The notes under the pieces were generated by a model. It worked only from the letters and a program-made list of their open reading frames with translations, ran no database searches and was not told where the DNA came from. Below, piece after piece: positions 1 to 9,726 of a stretch of 64,000 nucleotides of DNA (positions within the stretch are counted from its first letter, which is position 1; every line of letters begins with the position of its first letter). The stretch comes from Cladophialophora immunda (lineage: Eukaryota > Ascomycota > Eurotiomycetes > Chaetothyriales > Herpotrichiellaceae): assembly GCF_000835495.1 (NCBI RefSeq), contig NW_015622546.1:1800883-1864882 (forward strand), in the 5' to 3' direction. A program made the translations under genes and the position numbers.

Positions 1-856
1 ATTGATGCAGGTAAGGCTTGGATCTCTTCCACGCAACACCCTCGACTTTACCTTTGCTCTGGATCTCTGACAGTCGGGACAGGAGAAACAGATGTCCGCC
101 CCGATCCGTCTGCCCAAGGCAGCTTTCTCGAGCGCGAACGGGCGTTGCTGGGAGAGGACGCCGACCTTTTCAATGCCAACGACAGACCTGGTGCAGCTAC
201 AGTCGAAGACGGCGATGACGATCTGTTAGGTGGTGATGGCGACTTCACAGCTGCTCCGACACAGCCATCAGGTGGTGACGGACAACAAGACCTAGATGAC
301 TTTGAAAGCTCCTTTCCTGCCATTGACACACGAAACGAGGTAGGCAGCTTTAGCACCGCTTTCGGAGAATGGAGAGCATCAGATTGACACAAGGCAAAAT
401 GAACAGAGCGTCGCACCCGGGGGCACTATAACCGATTCGACCTCCTTCGGCGGCTACACAAACTACACTGCTCCAGCACAAGACGAAGACACCGAACCGA
501 TCCGCGAATGGCGAGCCAAACGGGACGCCGAAATCGCCCGTCGCGACGAAGCCAGCCAACGCAAGAAGGAAGAGACCATTTCCACCGCACAAAAGGACAT
601 TGATTCTTTCTACGAATCCTACAACCGCAAGGTCGACAAGCAAAAGGCGCAGACTGCGAAAGAGGCAGAAGAATTCCTAGCAAAGAGAGAAGACACCACT
701 GCGGGCGGTACAGCTTGGGAGAGAATTGCCAAGTTGGTTGACTTGAGCGGGAAAGGCCAGTCGGGCGGTGGGGATGGCAGTTCCAAGAAGAGAATGCGCG
801 AGCTGCTACTGAGCCTGAAAGCGGACAAGGACGCGCCGGGCGTAGCGGGGGTTTGA
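1..856 (+). CDS. CLC1: Clathrin light chain, 5' end missing
   Basis: The light chain binds the clathrin triskelion hub and regulates coat assembly on Golgi and endocytic vesicles. The visible exons are 1-10, 74-339 and 383-856, joined by GT-AG introns at 11-73 and 340-382; all phases agree. The protein has the family's acidic N-terminal region (ALLGEDADLF, then a DD/GG-rich stretch and DFESSFPA), followed by a long charged helix from about REWRAKRDAEIARRDEAS to FYESYNRKVDKQKAQTAKEAEEFLAKRE that binds the heavy chain. The C-terminal WERIAKLVDLSGK motif is also typical. The first exon or exons lie left of the window. Identity is secure. The 43-nt second intron is short and its acceptor (CATCAG, ending at 382) was chosen because it alone keeps the frame. 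The sequence ATTGACACA occurs on both sides of this intron. Confidence 0.88.
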
Positions 857-1974
857 AGATCAGATGAGTAGGCGATGACTGCGCGGCTGGGAAGAGATAG
901 ACAGGGAGAAGAAGATTCGTTCGTGCTCGTGGCTCTTGACCATGGAACCATGACCTACACTTTGCTGCCGGTCATTTCCCCGGGCCAAAAGCTTTTGAGG
1001 ACACTGTCGACATATCGTGGCTGAAGACTATGACACTCGTGGAGGATGTGTGGAATGAAAATTGGCGTTTTTAGAGTCGGCATCATGGCTTGTAATGGAT
1101 CTACATATGCGCGCTCGAGGTCCTAGATGGGACGGATAACTGTCGTGAACAAATACATCCGAAGCATTGAGGGGAAGAGGTTTCCTGCCGCCTCGCATTG
1201 TGCAGAAAAGCGCTGGGAACCGACGCGATACAAGAACCAGAGAATGAAAATTGCGTTGATTTGCACATGTCTGCCATTTCGGACGCAGTTACAACTAACC
1301 TACCTACACATCTGCCGTAACTCGTACTCTAGCTCCTAGCCAACTACTTCCCTCAGACACCTAGTCTTGCTATACCGTTCTGCCACCAGCTCTCACTTAC
1401 TTCCTCTTTCTCCCTTATCCGGCCGGCTCCTGCGTCGTACAATGGCATGGCTGTGTCCCGAAATGCAATCAGGTAAGCAGACAAGATGCCCAATTCCCCA
1501 TCCGAACACATGCGTACACGGTGAATACCGAAAAGAAGTCTTCGTAGACCCAAGCGACGCCCTTTGATCCATGCATCCATGTTGTCCAGCATGGCCTGGA
1601 GCCCCGAAAAGACAAGACCGAGCATTCGTATCGAGCATTAGAGCAAAAGTTTAGTCCACAACCCTTTTTTTTGTGTGTTTTCGTCTTTTCTTTCCCTCTT
1701 TTTGAGATGGCGTTCCGCAGTACAGCCATTGCATTGTTTGCACATTGCTTGAATTCATTTCCGTTACCCTTTGTGAAATTCAGTCATCGCGTAATGCATT
1801 TCCTCAGGAGGTCAATGAGAACTGCTCATGCTGCTTCCCTTTTCTTCCTCATTCCATAACGCCGCACGCCTTTGAGTTTTCGATAGAAGTCGATTGTGAA
1901 ACAGTGTCTCAGCGTTTCCTCGGCCAACATAATTATGGCTTTAACCGGGAACAGAGGAAGACCTTCATTTTGTG
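857..1974. other. Intergenic, convergent 3' ends
   Basis: About 1.1 kb between the 3' end of the clathrin light chain gene and the 3' end of the minus-strand gene that follows. Only short overlapping reading frames with no recognisable protein character occur here. I see no RNA gene, repeat or mobile element. Confidence 0.5.
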
Positions 1975-4900
1975 CTACCACTTACGCTTCGGCATGCGCT
2001 TGCGGCGATTCGAGACAATCTGCATCTGCGAGAGGAAATTGCGACCAAGTCGCTCCATGTCAGACACGGCTTGTTCAGCTTGTTGCACAGAGGGAGGAGC
2101 TGGTGCTGCTGCATTGGCGGCCGCAGAGTTTGCTACCGCTGGTAGAGTAGGGCCTGTGATTTGAGACTGCGGTTTCCCTTTCCCGCCGTTCATCTTGCTG
2201 ATAATGTCGAAGGCTATAGTCTTTTTTCTTGCGTTCGGGTCCGCCAAGGTTCCATCATTACTGTATTCACCGCTGCCGTTAACTTTGAAGTTCTCCCCCA
2301 AAGGCGTGGGCATGGTTTGTGCGTAATAGTACTCCATCCAAGTTTGCAGTCCCCTATAGCCCTGAGCTCTTGCAATGATCCACGCCATTTCCACATGGCC
2401 AATGAGCATGTCTTCAATTTGCCACGCCACGCCATCGAGAGCGAGATCGCTCGCACCATGATGCATGACTGACGCAAATGAGTGCATCATGTCTACGCTG
2501 TCAGAGAAATTGAGCAATTGGTCTCTGATCTCAAGTTCTCGGTCCGTCATGTGCCAGTCGGACTCGTCGTCTTGATCGGCTGTGGAAGCGGACTTAGTCT
2601 CAGCCACCACTTCATTTGGTTCGGTCGAGAGCGATGTCTCGTTCTGATGTCCAGAGTAATTCTCTGTTGCATCTTTTTCAAGGTTCCCTTTCTCGGAGGT
2701 GTTGCTTGACAGGTTGTTTTGGATGCTAGGAACGTTGACAGGGACTGACTTGAGACTGAGCTGTCGTTGCATGCCTGTTGAGTCCTTGGCCACCGGTTGG
2801 ATGGGAGGAGGAACCTCCGCAAAGCGACCAGTCCCTACTTTTGCCCTCAACTCTGCTATTCTCCGTTGATTTCCTTCGTAGGTTACAGGGCGCTCATGTA
2901 GCGCCAGGGCATTTTTCTCCAGCACGTCCCACAAGTCCTTGGGAGGTTTCAAGCCTTTCTTGACCATGGTCTCAAGTTCAGCCAGATTGATATCGAGAGC
3001 GTGCTTGAGGACCTGAATATCTTCGGCAAACTCCTGGTCAGCACGACTACAGGAACACTTCTTCTTTTTCTTCTTGTTACCCTCGATGCATTTCAAGTGT
3101 GGCGTGAGACTTTTGGCGACATCCCAATAGGCATTGACTGTTACTCGAATGTGGACATGTCGCGGAGGGCCAGAGCTAGTTTTAGTTGAAGACGGCGCAG
3201 CCTTTTCTGGGCTCTCTTTTCCTTTCTTGTTCACTTTCAGTGGCGCGGGGACGAGCGAGGCAAACTTCTCGGTGACAAATCGGGAGTATGTCGCTTGACA
3301 TCTATGGTCTGGAGAGCACCTGTACCTCGAAGAATCCTGGCACATGTGGACGTACCGGGAGAAGATATCCCGGCACTTGGTGATAGGGGTACGACTTTCC
3401 ATCAGAGTGCTGAGGATAAACTGCTCGAGGTAACGTAGGTTAAGTTCAGCTCGTATGGCGTCCATGGATCCGAGCACGAAAGTGGATATAAAAGCGACAA
3501 AGTCCGCAGCCATGATTGCGATCTCGAAATTGACCTTGCCGACCAACTCAAACATCAACATCGCAAAGATGTCTGCCATGGCTTGACCAATGAAGTTGAA
3601 AGACCTGGCCCATTCTTTGTGCTTGAGTGACTCACAATCCGCGTAAATGTCCCTGAGCGCCATAATGTTGATTTTGGCGGCTTCGGAGTCCTGCCTCATC
3701 TGGAAAGCGATACGCTGCGTGAGTATGATAGCAGCCCTCGCAGGGCAAATGCCGAGCTCTTGCAGCTGCAAGACAGTATCAGCAACCTTTGCTGTCGGTG
3801 AAGCTGCGGCGACTTGCATATTCTCGATGCAATATTTCTTTTCGGCCTCCCAATTTGCCCACCAGAATTTGCCCGAAGTTTGGTGATTAAGCACGACGTG
3901 CAACATGTCCCACATACCCTCTTCGATATTCAAGTGGTGATATTCGCAGAAACGGGCTCGCAATGCTGCGGTGTCGTTTGCCGATGGAGTGCGGAAGAAC
4001 TTCTTGAAGAGTTCGAAAGCCTTTTTGTCGACATGTGTACCCTCCAGGAGATGTTTAATCGGGAGATCGGGCTTGGGAGGTGGGTTAGGATTGGCTTTTT
4101 CCTCAGCGTCGATCTGTTTTATTTTCTCGCCGTAGGCTTTGACGAATTGTGTCATTGAGGCTTCTACCTTCGAGATCGCCTCGAGAAGTAGATCAGGCGG
4201 GCGTTTCTTCCCTTTGATTATAGCATCTTTCGTCATGCTTAGTGTTGCCAGATATTTTCCCGGGCTGTTTCGGGAGGTCGAAATAATAAGGGAAGTCACC
4301 TTTCCAGATAGTTGCGCCAGACTTGAACCCCTGGTGGCTTCAGCAACCAGAGCATTGACCGATCGTTGAAAGAGGATATCGCTAATCACATCATCAAGAA
4401 CGATATCGGAAAGTGGTGGGATGGGCGATTTCAGAATAGCCTTTGCCTTGATCTTCTTGAGCGCGGTAGTGACATTAAGTGCAGTGTCTCCGGCCATCCT
4501 GTCCACCATCTTTTGCATGTCCTTCTTTGCGGCATCTTCGACCTTGATACATTCTAGATTGGCTTTGATTGTGTCCTCATCCAGATTGAGGTCGGGATCG
4601 GCAGCGGCGGAGGGATTGTCGGAGGCTTGCATCTTTAACCGGAGGTTCATCATAACCTCGACCACGTTATTACAGGTCCTCGTCTTTCCATCACCAGTGG
4701 TGACATCAACCGTGAAGCCTTTTGCATTGGGTTTCGCGAGCATCTCTTCGAGAGCTTTGAAGGATTTTTGTAGGACAGGAGACATCGGGCCATTAAGTTC
4801 CAGAACGCTACGCAAGTCCGTGATGGCGGTTTGGACATCATGTGGATCTGAAGCACTGAAGAAACCCTTCATCACACTGAGGGCTTGAGAAAAGGCGTCA

Positions 4901-5943
4901 GCATTGGATGATGCCAAAGTGTTCTGAAGCACTGTCGTCAAGCTTGCCGGGGTGTTGGGGCTTGTGCGATTCCCTGCGGCGGCAGGATGCTGATGCAGAT
5001 GTGAAAGAGCAGGTTCGGCATCGAGAATCATCTGCCGGAACTCGTTGTTCTTCCTCTCGGCTTCCGCCATCTCAGAGTTTGCTTGGTCTAGCTTCACACG
5101 GGCATCCGCAGGTGAGACTCTTCCTGCATTCACGTCGTGTCGAATTTTATCCAGCCGTCCGCGTATTCTGCGCACAATGTGCTCATTCTCCTTGGCGGCC
5201 TCCAAGATTGCGCTGTTTTTGGGATCAAGGAGAAAATCTTTGGATGCCATGGGGAGCAGATCTAGCGCTGAGGTCTCCAACGTGCTGCTGCCTTTGTCAT
5301 CCTTGATTGTTGGTGTTGAAGGGAGGCTGGTGCGAGTGGCTTTGTCCAAAATTGCGTTTCTGCGGGCTCTTAAGGCGGCTTCCTCCTCGTCATCTTTTTT
5401 AACGCGCACTAATTCCACATCTCTCTGCTTGCGTAGCGCGTTTTGCATTCTTTGCGATTTCTCGGCCATGATTCTTGCGTGGTAGTATTTTATCGTGTCC
5501 ATCTCCATCCAAGAAATCCCTTTTGTCTTTGCGCGGAGGCAGATTTCGTGCTTACAGAAGCCGTCAGTGCCCTCGGCACTTTCGACTCCTCTCACATCAA
5601 CGTCCAAGCAACAGGTCCCCGAGCCCGTGAATTTGAAGTCGCCTCCTAAGTGGGATTTGAAGAGCTTGTCCAGAGCCGTGGCGTTTTCATCTAGCAAGGC
5701 CCTTTGCGTTTGATGTCTGGAGGATTTCTGCTCCAGCTCGTTCTTTTCCTTTTCCAACTTTGCTCTTTCGTTGAGCAGTTCGTTGTAAGTTCGGATGTCC
5801 TCGTCCGCCCAACCGTCCACATTATGGCCGTCGGCCGCTCTCAAAGGGCTCGTCGGCCTGGGAAAAGAGAGGGGTTCGGAATATAACTCTTGGGGAGTGT
5901 CAGTCGTCGCCGATTTGAGGCCTTTACCTTTCGGTTTGCCCAT
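1975..5943 (-). CDS. Unrecognised 1322-residue protein, single exon
   Basis: A single uninterrupted frame of 3969 nt, unusual among the intron-bearing neighbours. The start codon at 5943 is the only plausible one and is followed by a basic MGKPKGKGLK end. The protein is mostly helical and charged. Residues about 60-100 and 155-195 look like coiled coils, and a further helical, Arg/Glu-rich stretch lies around 250-300. A Cys/His-rich patch lies near the middle (CSPDHRCQATYSRF), and a run of six lysines is followed by CSCS. The C-terminal tail is Ala/Pro-rich and ends in RRKRMPKRKW, a possible nuclear signal. There is no signal peptide. One moderately hydrophobic stretch (MADIFAMLMFELVG, then AADFVAFISTFVLGS) may be buried helices rather than membrane spans. 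I recognise no catalytic motif or family. The length and even composition argue for a real gene. Confidence 0.8.
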   Translation of the reverse strand: MGKPKGKGLKSATTDTPQELYSEPLSFPRPTSPLRAADGHNVDGWADEDIRTYNELLNERAKLEKEKNELEQKSSRHQTQRALLDENATALDKLFKSHLGGDFKFTGSGTCCLDVDVRGVESAEGTDGFCKHEICLRAKTKGISWMEMDTIKYYHARIMAEKSQRMQNALRKQRDVELVRVKKDDEEEAALRARRNAILDKATRTSLPSTPTIKDDKGSSTLETSALDLLPMASKDFLLDPKNSAILEAAKENEHIVRRIRGRLDKIRHDVNAGRVSPADARVKLDQANSEMAEAERKNNEFRQMILDAEPALSHLHQHPAAAGNRTSPNTPASLTTVLQNTLASSNADAFSQALSVMKGFFSASDPHDVQTAITDLRSVLELNGPMSPVLQKSFKALEEMLAKPNAKGFTVDVTTGDGKTRTCNNVVEVMMNLRLKMQASDNPSAAADPDLNLDEDTIKANLECIKVEDAAKKDMQKMVDRMAGDTALNVTTALKKIKAKAILKSPIPPLSDIVLDDVISDILFQRSVNALVAEATRGSSLAQLSGKVTSLIISTSRNSPGKYLATLSMTKDAIIKGKKRPPDLLLEAISKVEASMTQFVKAYGEKIKQIDAEEKANPNPPPKPDLPIKHLLEGTHVDKKAFELFKKFFRTPSANDTAALRARFCEYHHLNIEEGMWDMLHVVLNHQTSGKFWWANWEAEKKYCIENMQVAAASPTAKVADTVLQLQELGICPARAAIILTQRIAFQMRQDSEAAKINIMALRDIYADCESLKHKEWARSFNFIGQAMADIFAMLMFELVGKVNFEIAIMAADFVAFISTFVLGSMDAIRAELNLRYLEQFILSTLMESRTPITKCRDIFSRYVHMCQDSSRYRCSPDHRCQATYSRFVTEKFASLVPAPLKVNKKGKESPEKAAPSSTKTSSGPPRHVHIRVTVNAYWDVAKSLTPHLKCIEGNKKKKKKCSCSRADQEFAEDIQVLKHALDINLAELETMVKKGLKPPKDLWDVLEKNALALHERPVTYEGNQRRIAELRAKVGTGRFAEVPPPIQPVAKDSTGMQRQLSLKSVPVNVPSIQNNLSSNTSEKGNLEKDATENYSGHQNETSLSTEPNEVVAETKSASTADQDDESDWHMTDRELEIRDQLLNFSDSVDMMHSFASVMHHGASDLALDGVAWQIEDMLIGHVEMAWIIARAQGYRGLQTWMEYYYAQTMPTPLGENFKVNGSGEYSNDGTLADPNARKKTIAFDIISKMNGGKGKPQSQITGPTLPAVANSAAANAAAPAPPSVQQAEQAVSDMERLGRNFLSQMQIVSNRRKRMPKRKW

Positions 5944-6742
5944 CCTCCTTGCGACGAAAGTGGATAGAAGGATTGTTGGCCGCTGAGAAGCTAAGCGGTC
6001 TGATACTGGATGGTGTGGTTGAATGTCGGGCTGGCCGGACTTTGTTCGTTTCTAGGTGGGGCAGGTTCGCTGCTTCAGATATGATGGTGTCGGCCACGGG
6101 ATGTCGTCCAAAAGGCCAGCACGGGATTTACTATCACAATGCTATCGATTTTCACCGTACAATGATGTTGACAGCCTTGATGGTGGATATTCTGTGTGAA
6201 AACTCTCGACTGCTGCGACCCCAACCGGCTAAAGGCTCAGAGAAAGCCTTCACCACATCAGGGAACTCTGCATCACGATTTGTTGACACGGCAAAACATG
6301 GCTTGGTGAGAGGCGCCCTCATGTTTCCAAGGAAAGTAGACTGCAGCCTCCAGTCCTGGAATTTTTGCAGTGGGCGTATTGCGACCGCGTTGACTTGTCG
6401 GAAGACGTCTTACCGTCAAGGCTGGGTGGGTGAATCAGACGTCTGGTGCAGAATCAAGGACAGCCGCGCCGGTAAGGCCACTATCCTGTTATGAGTCGAG
6501 AGGGCACCAAATGGACGAGATGGCCATCGCGCGATGAGATTGAGCCTGCAAGAGTCTTAGAAAGCAAGACAAACCAAGCTGAGGTTAGTTTGAAGTTGGT
6601 TTGCCAGGGCAAGTCGATGGCGATTTCTGCACCCGGACTTTAGCTGGTCTTGGCCCGGCCCCGGATTTTCTATTCTTCCGCATCCGCCATAACCAATTTT
6701 CCGAAGGCGACCAATATTGGTATTTTACCTACGCTAAAGGTG
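5944..6742. other. Divergent promoter region
   Basis: Shared upstream region between the large minus-strand gene and RMT2, about 800 bp. A 181-codon open frame runs across it on the plus strand but starts only with TTG and has no protein-like composition, so I do not call it. No clear TATA or repeat was noticed. Confidence 0.4.
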
Positions 6743-7972
6743 ATGCTGGCCAAAGCTGAGCGAGAAGCTGAACAGGCCCCAGTCGACATGGCGACATCCC
6801 CAGTGGCTGGAGGCAATGGGAGCACCTCCGACGACAACATCCGTGAAATCATCCGTGCCTCGGCCAGCCACGACGCACGGGCACTGCAAAGGTGTATCGA
6901 TCAATATTCCTTCCCAGACTGCAAGGTTGTCGATGTGCAAGATCCGACCACCGGCTTCTCGCCGCTACATGCCGCGATATCCGCCTGTGCTACGCAAGTC
7001 AATGGAGATTCCACTCCTTCCTCGCACAATGAAGAGAGCGGAACGCGGTTTCTCAAGTTCTTGCTCGAGAATGGCGCGATCTGGAACCAGCTAGACAAGA
7101 ATGATGAGACCCCAGGATGTATTGCCTATCGCCTGAGCCTGCATGAGCTCTATCAGATCATGGTTGATGCAGGAGTCCGTGCCGAGATGGTCCTCAACCG
7201 CCTGGAAGGATACGAGAGACTGCATGACGATGAAGACGGTGAGGACATCGATGGGCCCGAAGATTCGCAGCGTCAGGACATTTCGGAAGCAAACACTTCA
7301 CAGGAACATGTCACTAGCTCTGTCTACCTCTCTTCAGCGCTATCACTCGGCGACAATAGCCTTCTGGATGAACAACAAAACGGTGTCATGATGGCATGGG
7401 AAAGCGAGATTATGCTTCAGTCTGCAAACGCTCTGCTATCAGAGCCGGGATTGAAGATCTTAAACATCGGCTTTGGCATGGGCATCATCGATACGCACAT
7501 CCAAAACCATGCAAACAAACCCGCTAGTCATCATATCGTGGAAGCTCATCCGGACGTTCTCAGTAGCATGGAGAGGAACGGCTGGATGGACAAACTCAAT
7601 GTGGTCGTGCACAGAGGGAAATGGCAGCACATTCTTCCACAACTTATTGCAGAAAACGAGACCTTCGACGCCATCTACTTCGACACCTTCGCCGAGCCAT
7701 ATAGCGCCTTTCGCGATTTCTTCTCGGAGCAGGTGATCGGCCTCCTGAACCAGAACGGGCGGTGGTCTTTCTTCAACGGCATGGGTGCCGATAGGCAGAT
7801 CAGCTACGACGTATATCAGAAGGTCGTCGAGTTCGATTTGTTTGAATCCGACTTCGACGTGGAGTGGGAGACCCTTGAGCTCCCCAACCTGACCCGGGAA
7901 TGGGAAGGCGTCCGCCGAAAATACTGGAACATCGACCGCTATCGACTCCCAATCTGCAAATTTATGGATTGA
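6743..7972 (+). CDS. RMT2: Protein arginine N5-methyltransferase Rmt2
   Basis: Transfers a methyl group from S-adenosylmethionine to the delta nitrogen of arginine. The best-known substrate in yeast is ribosomal protein L12 (Rpl12). An N-terminal ankyrin-like part (DPTTGFSPLHAAISACA, then FLLENGAIWNQLDKNDETPG) is followed by the Rossmann methyltransferase domain. Motif I is LKILNIGFGMGIIDTHIQ, the acidic loop is HHIVEAHPDVL, and the catalytic-region motif is FDAIYFDTFAEPY. The C-terminal WEGVRRKYWNIDRYRLPICKF is family-typical. The frame is open upstream to a TTG at 6650. The first ATG is 6743, and a second in-frame ATG at 6788 begins MATSPVAGG. Either could be used. Intronless. Length of about 410 residues fits the family. 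Confidence 0.93.
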   Translation: MLAKAEREAEQAPVDMATSPVAGGNGSTSDDNIREIIRASASHDARALQRCIDQYSFPDCKVVDVQDPTTGFSPLHAAISACATQVNGDSTPSSHNEESGTRFLKFLLENGAIWNQLDKNDETPGCIAYRLSLHELYQIMVDAGVRAEMVLNRLEGYERLHDDEDGEDIDGPEDSQRQDISEANTSQEHVTSSVYLSSALSLGDNSLLDEQQNGVMMAWESEIMLQSANALLSEPGLKILNIGFGMGIIDTHIQNHANKPASHHIVEAHPDVLSSMERNGWMDKLNVVVHRGKWQHILPQLIAENETFDAIYFDTFAEPYSAFRDFFSEQVIGLLNQNGRWSFFNGMGADRQISYDVYQKVVEFDLFESDFDVEWETLELPNLTREWEGVRRKYWNIDRYRLPICKFMD

Positions 7973-8850
7973 TTGATCAGCGAGTCAGACCCCATTTTAT
8001 CATGTTGGAAATTGAGATTCTTCTGCTCCAAATGGCCAACTTATGAATCACTTCTGCTTGTGTTCCACAGATATATGTCTCGGACACTCTCCTTCACCGT
8101 TAGGGCAGTATGACTCTAATGCTTTCTCATCAGCGCGATACCGTTGAGTGTCAGCGGGAATTCTGCACAACCAAACTGGATCAAAGGAGCGGAGCCTGAC
8201 CTTGGGATGCCTCGAAGTCCTGCTTGGGCGAATGAGATGAGAGCAGGAAGAGGCCCGACCTCGACGGCCCAATCTGTGGAAGCAAAGAATTCGGTGCCAT
8301 TGCCCCGAGCCGGTGGAAGAAGACAAAGCAGGGAGGGCATCATGGGAGCATGTCTTTGTACCACCCCCGCCGATGACGCTTCTATGAAACCCCTCCAGAA
8401 CAACTGCTGAGGGCGAGCCAGGAGCGTGCCACTCGACCAGCGTGAAGCCATCCAGTGAGGCGTCTGTATCTCGTACAATATCTCGGAAAAATTCCCGCCC
8501 GAGCTGCGTTCGGTCCTTATTGCCCCGCACTTTTCTCTCCCTCCATCTTTTCTCCTCGCCCTACTGTTGCTCACGCATCTCGTTACTCCACATTCGAGTG
8601 GTTCGACGACAATCAATGGATAACTCACGCGGGTAGGTTTATCATGACACTCCGCGTGTCCGGAGAGGAGAAAACCTCGGGATGACGGCCGCGAGATTGC
8701 TCACGATGTGGACATATATCTTGTCTTGCGAGAGGTCCAGATGCCCTGGATCTGCAACCAACTTGAAGCCTTTCGAGAATCGCCTCGCCTACGACACCAG
8801 ATAGGACCTCACCTTCCCACCCGTCCAAGCACGAGATTCGTACAGAACAA
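7973..8850. other. Intergenic, 878 bp
   Basis: Lies between RMT2 and the dehydrogenase. Two overlapping minus-strand frames of 160 and 170 codons cover 8048-8628, but neither has recognisable motifs and they do not join into one clear protein. The plus strand from about 8690 is the 5' leader of the dehydrogenase gene. Confidence 0.4.
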
Positions 8851-9726
8851 ATGTCTAAGCGGACAGCAATTGTGACAGGCTCATCCCGTGGGATGTAAGT
8901 GTGCCCTCGAGACCACCCAGCCATCAAGCAGCACTCACTAACCTCTGCCTTTCCTCCCAGCGGCGAAGCCATCGTTCGACGACTCGCGGCGGAAGGCTAC
9001 GCGGTCTGCGTCAACGATGTCTCGGCCAACAAACCCGGCATCGACAAACTCGTGTCCGAGCTCAACTCCAAACATGGCTCCGGTGCCGCCATTGGCGTGG
9101 TCGCCGATGTAACCTCCTCCGAAGAAGTGCAATCCATGATAAAAGAGTCGGTCGAGAAACTTGGGCCCCTGACGGTGATGGTCGCAAACGCCGGCATCGC
9201 GCAGGTCGCGCCGGCATTGGACATCTCCGACGCGGACGTCCGCAGAATGTTTGACGTGAACTTCATGGGCGTGTGGCTGTGTTATACGCATGCGGCGAGA
9301 CAGATGATCGCCCAGGGACCGGTCCCCGACGGCAGCAGCGGATATAAGATCCTGGGTGCGGCGAGCATCGTTGCCTTCAAGCCGTTCCCGCTCTTGTCGC
9401 ACTACAGCGCGTCGAAGTGGGCGGTGAGAGGACTCACGCAAGTGTTTGCGATGGAGATGGCGAAGTACAAGATCAATGTCAATGCCTACGCGCCGGGGAT
9501 TGTCGGGACCGCCATGTGGGACCTCATCGATGAGAAGCTGGGCGAGATCGAGGGGAGGCAGAAGGGCGAGTCGGTCAAGAAGTACAGCTCGGATCTGACG
9601 GCGTTGGGGCGCGTGAGCGTGCCAGAGGACGTCGGCAACGTGGTTGGCGGGTTCATGTGCTCCAAAGACGCCGAGTTTGTCACGGGTCAGACCATGGTCA
9701 TTGACGGCGGCATCGTTTTCACTTGA
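8851..9726 (+). CDS. Short-chain dehydrogenase, acetoin/2,3-butanediol type
   Basis: Classical NAD(P)-dependent short-chain dehydrogenase/reductase of 269 residues. Exon 1 (8851-8894) encodes MSKRTAIVTGSSRGI and is joined across a 66-nt intron (8895-8960, GTAAGT...CCCAG, CACTAAC branch site) to exon 2 (8961-9726). Splicing completes the cofactor motif TGSSRGIG. Other family marks are NAG in VMVANAGIA, the catalytic Ser in GAASIVA, the YSASK active site near residue 163, and PGIVGTAMW. The overall pattern (DVSANKPGIDKLVSELN, ARQMIAQG, the VDGG-like C-terminus VIDGGIVFT) resembles meso-2,3-butanediol dehydrogenase/diacetyl reductase, but substrate cannot be fixed from sequence. No signal peptide, so probably cytosolic. 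Confidence 0.9.

Noticed and set aside
5949..6494. 181-codon plus-strand frame in the divergent promoter
   Set aside because: Starts with TTG only, has mixed composition, and overlaps the expected promoter of two genes.
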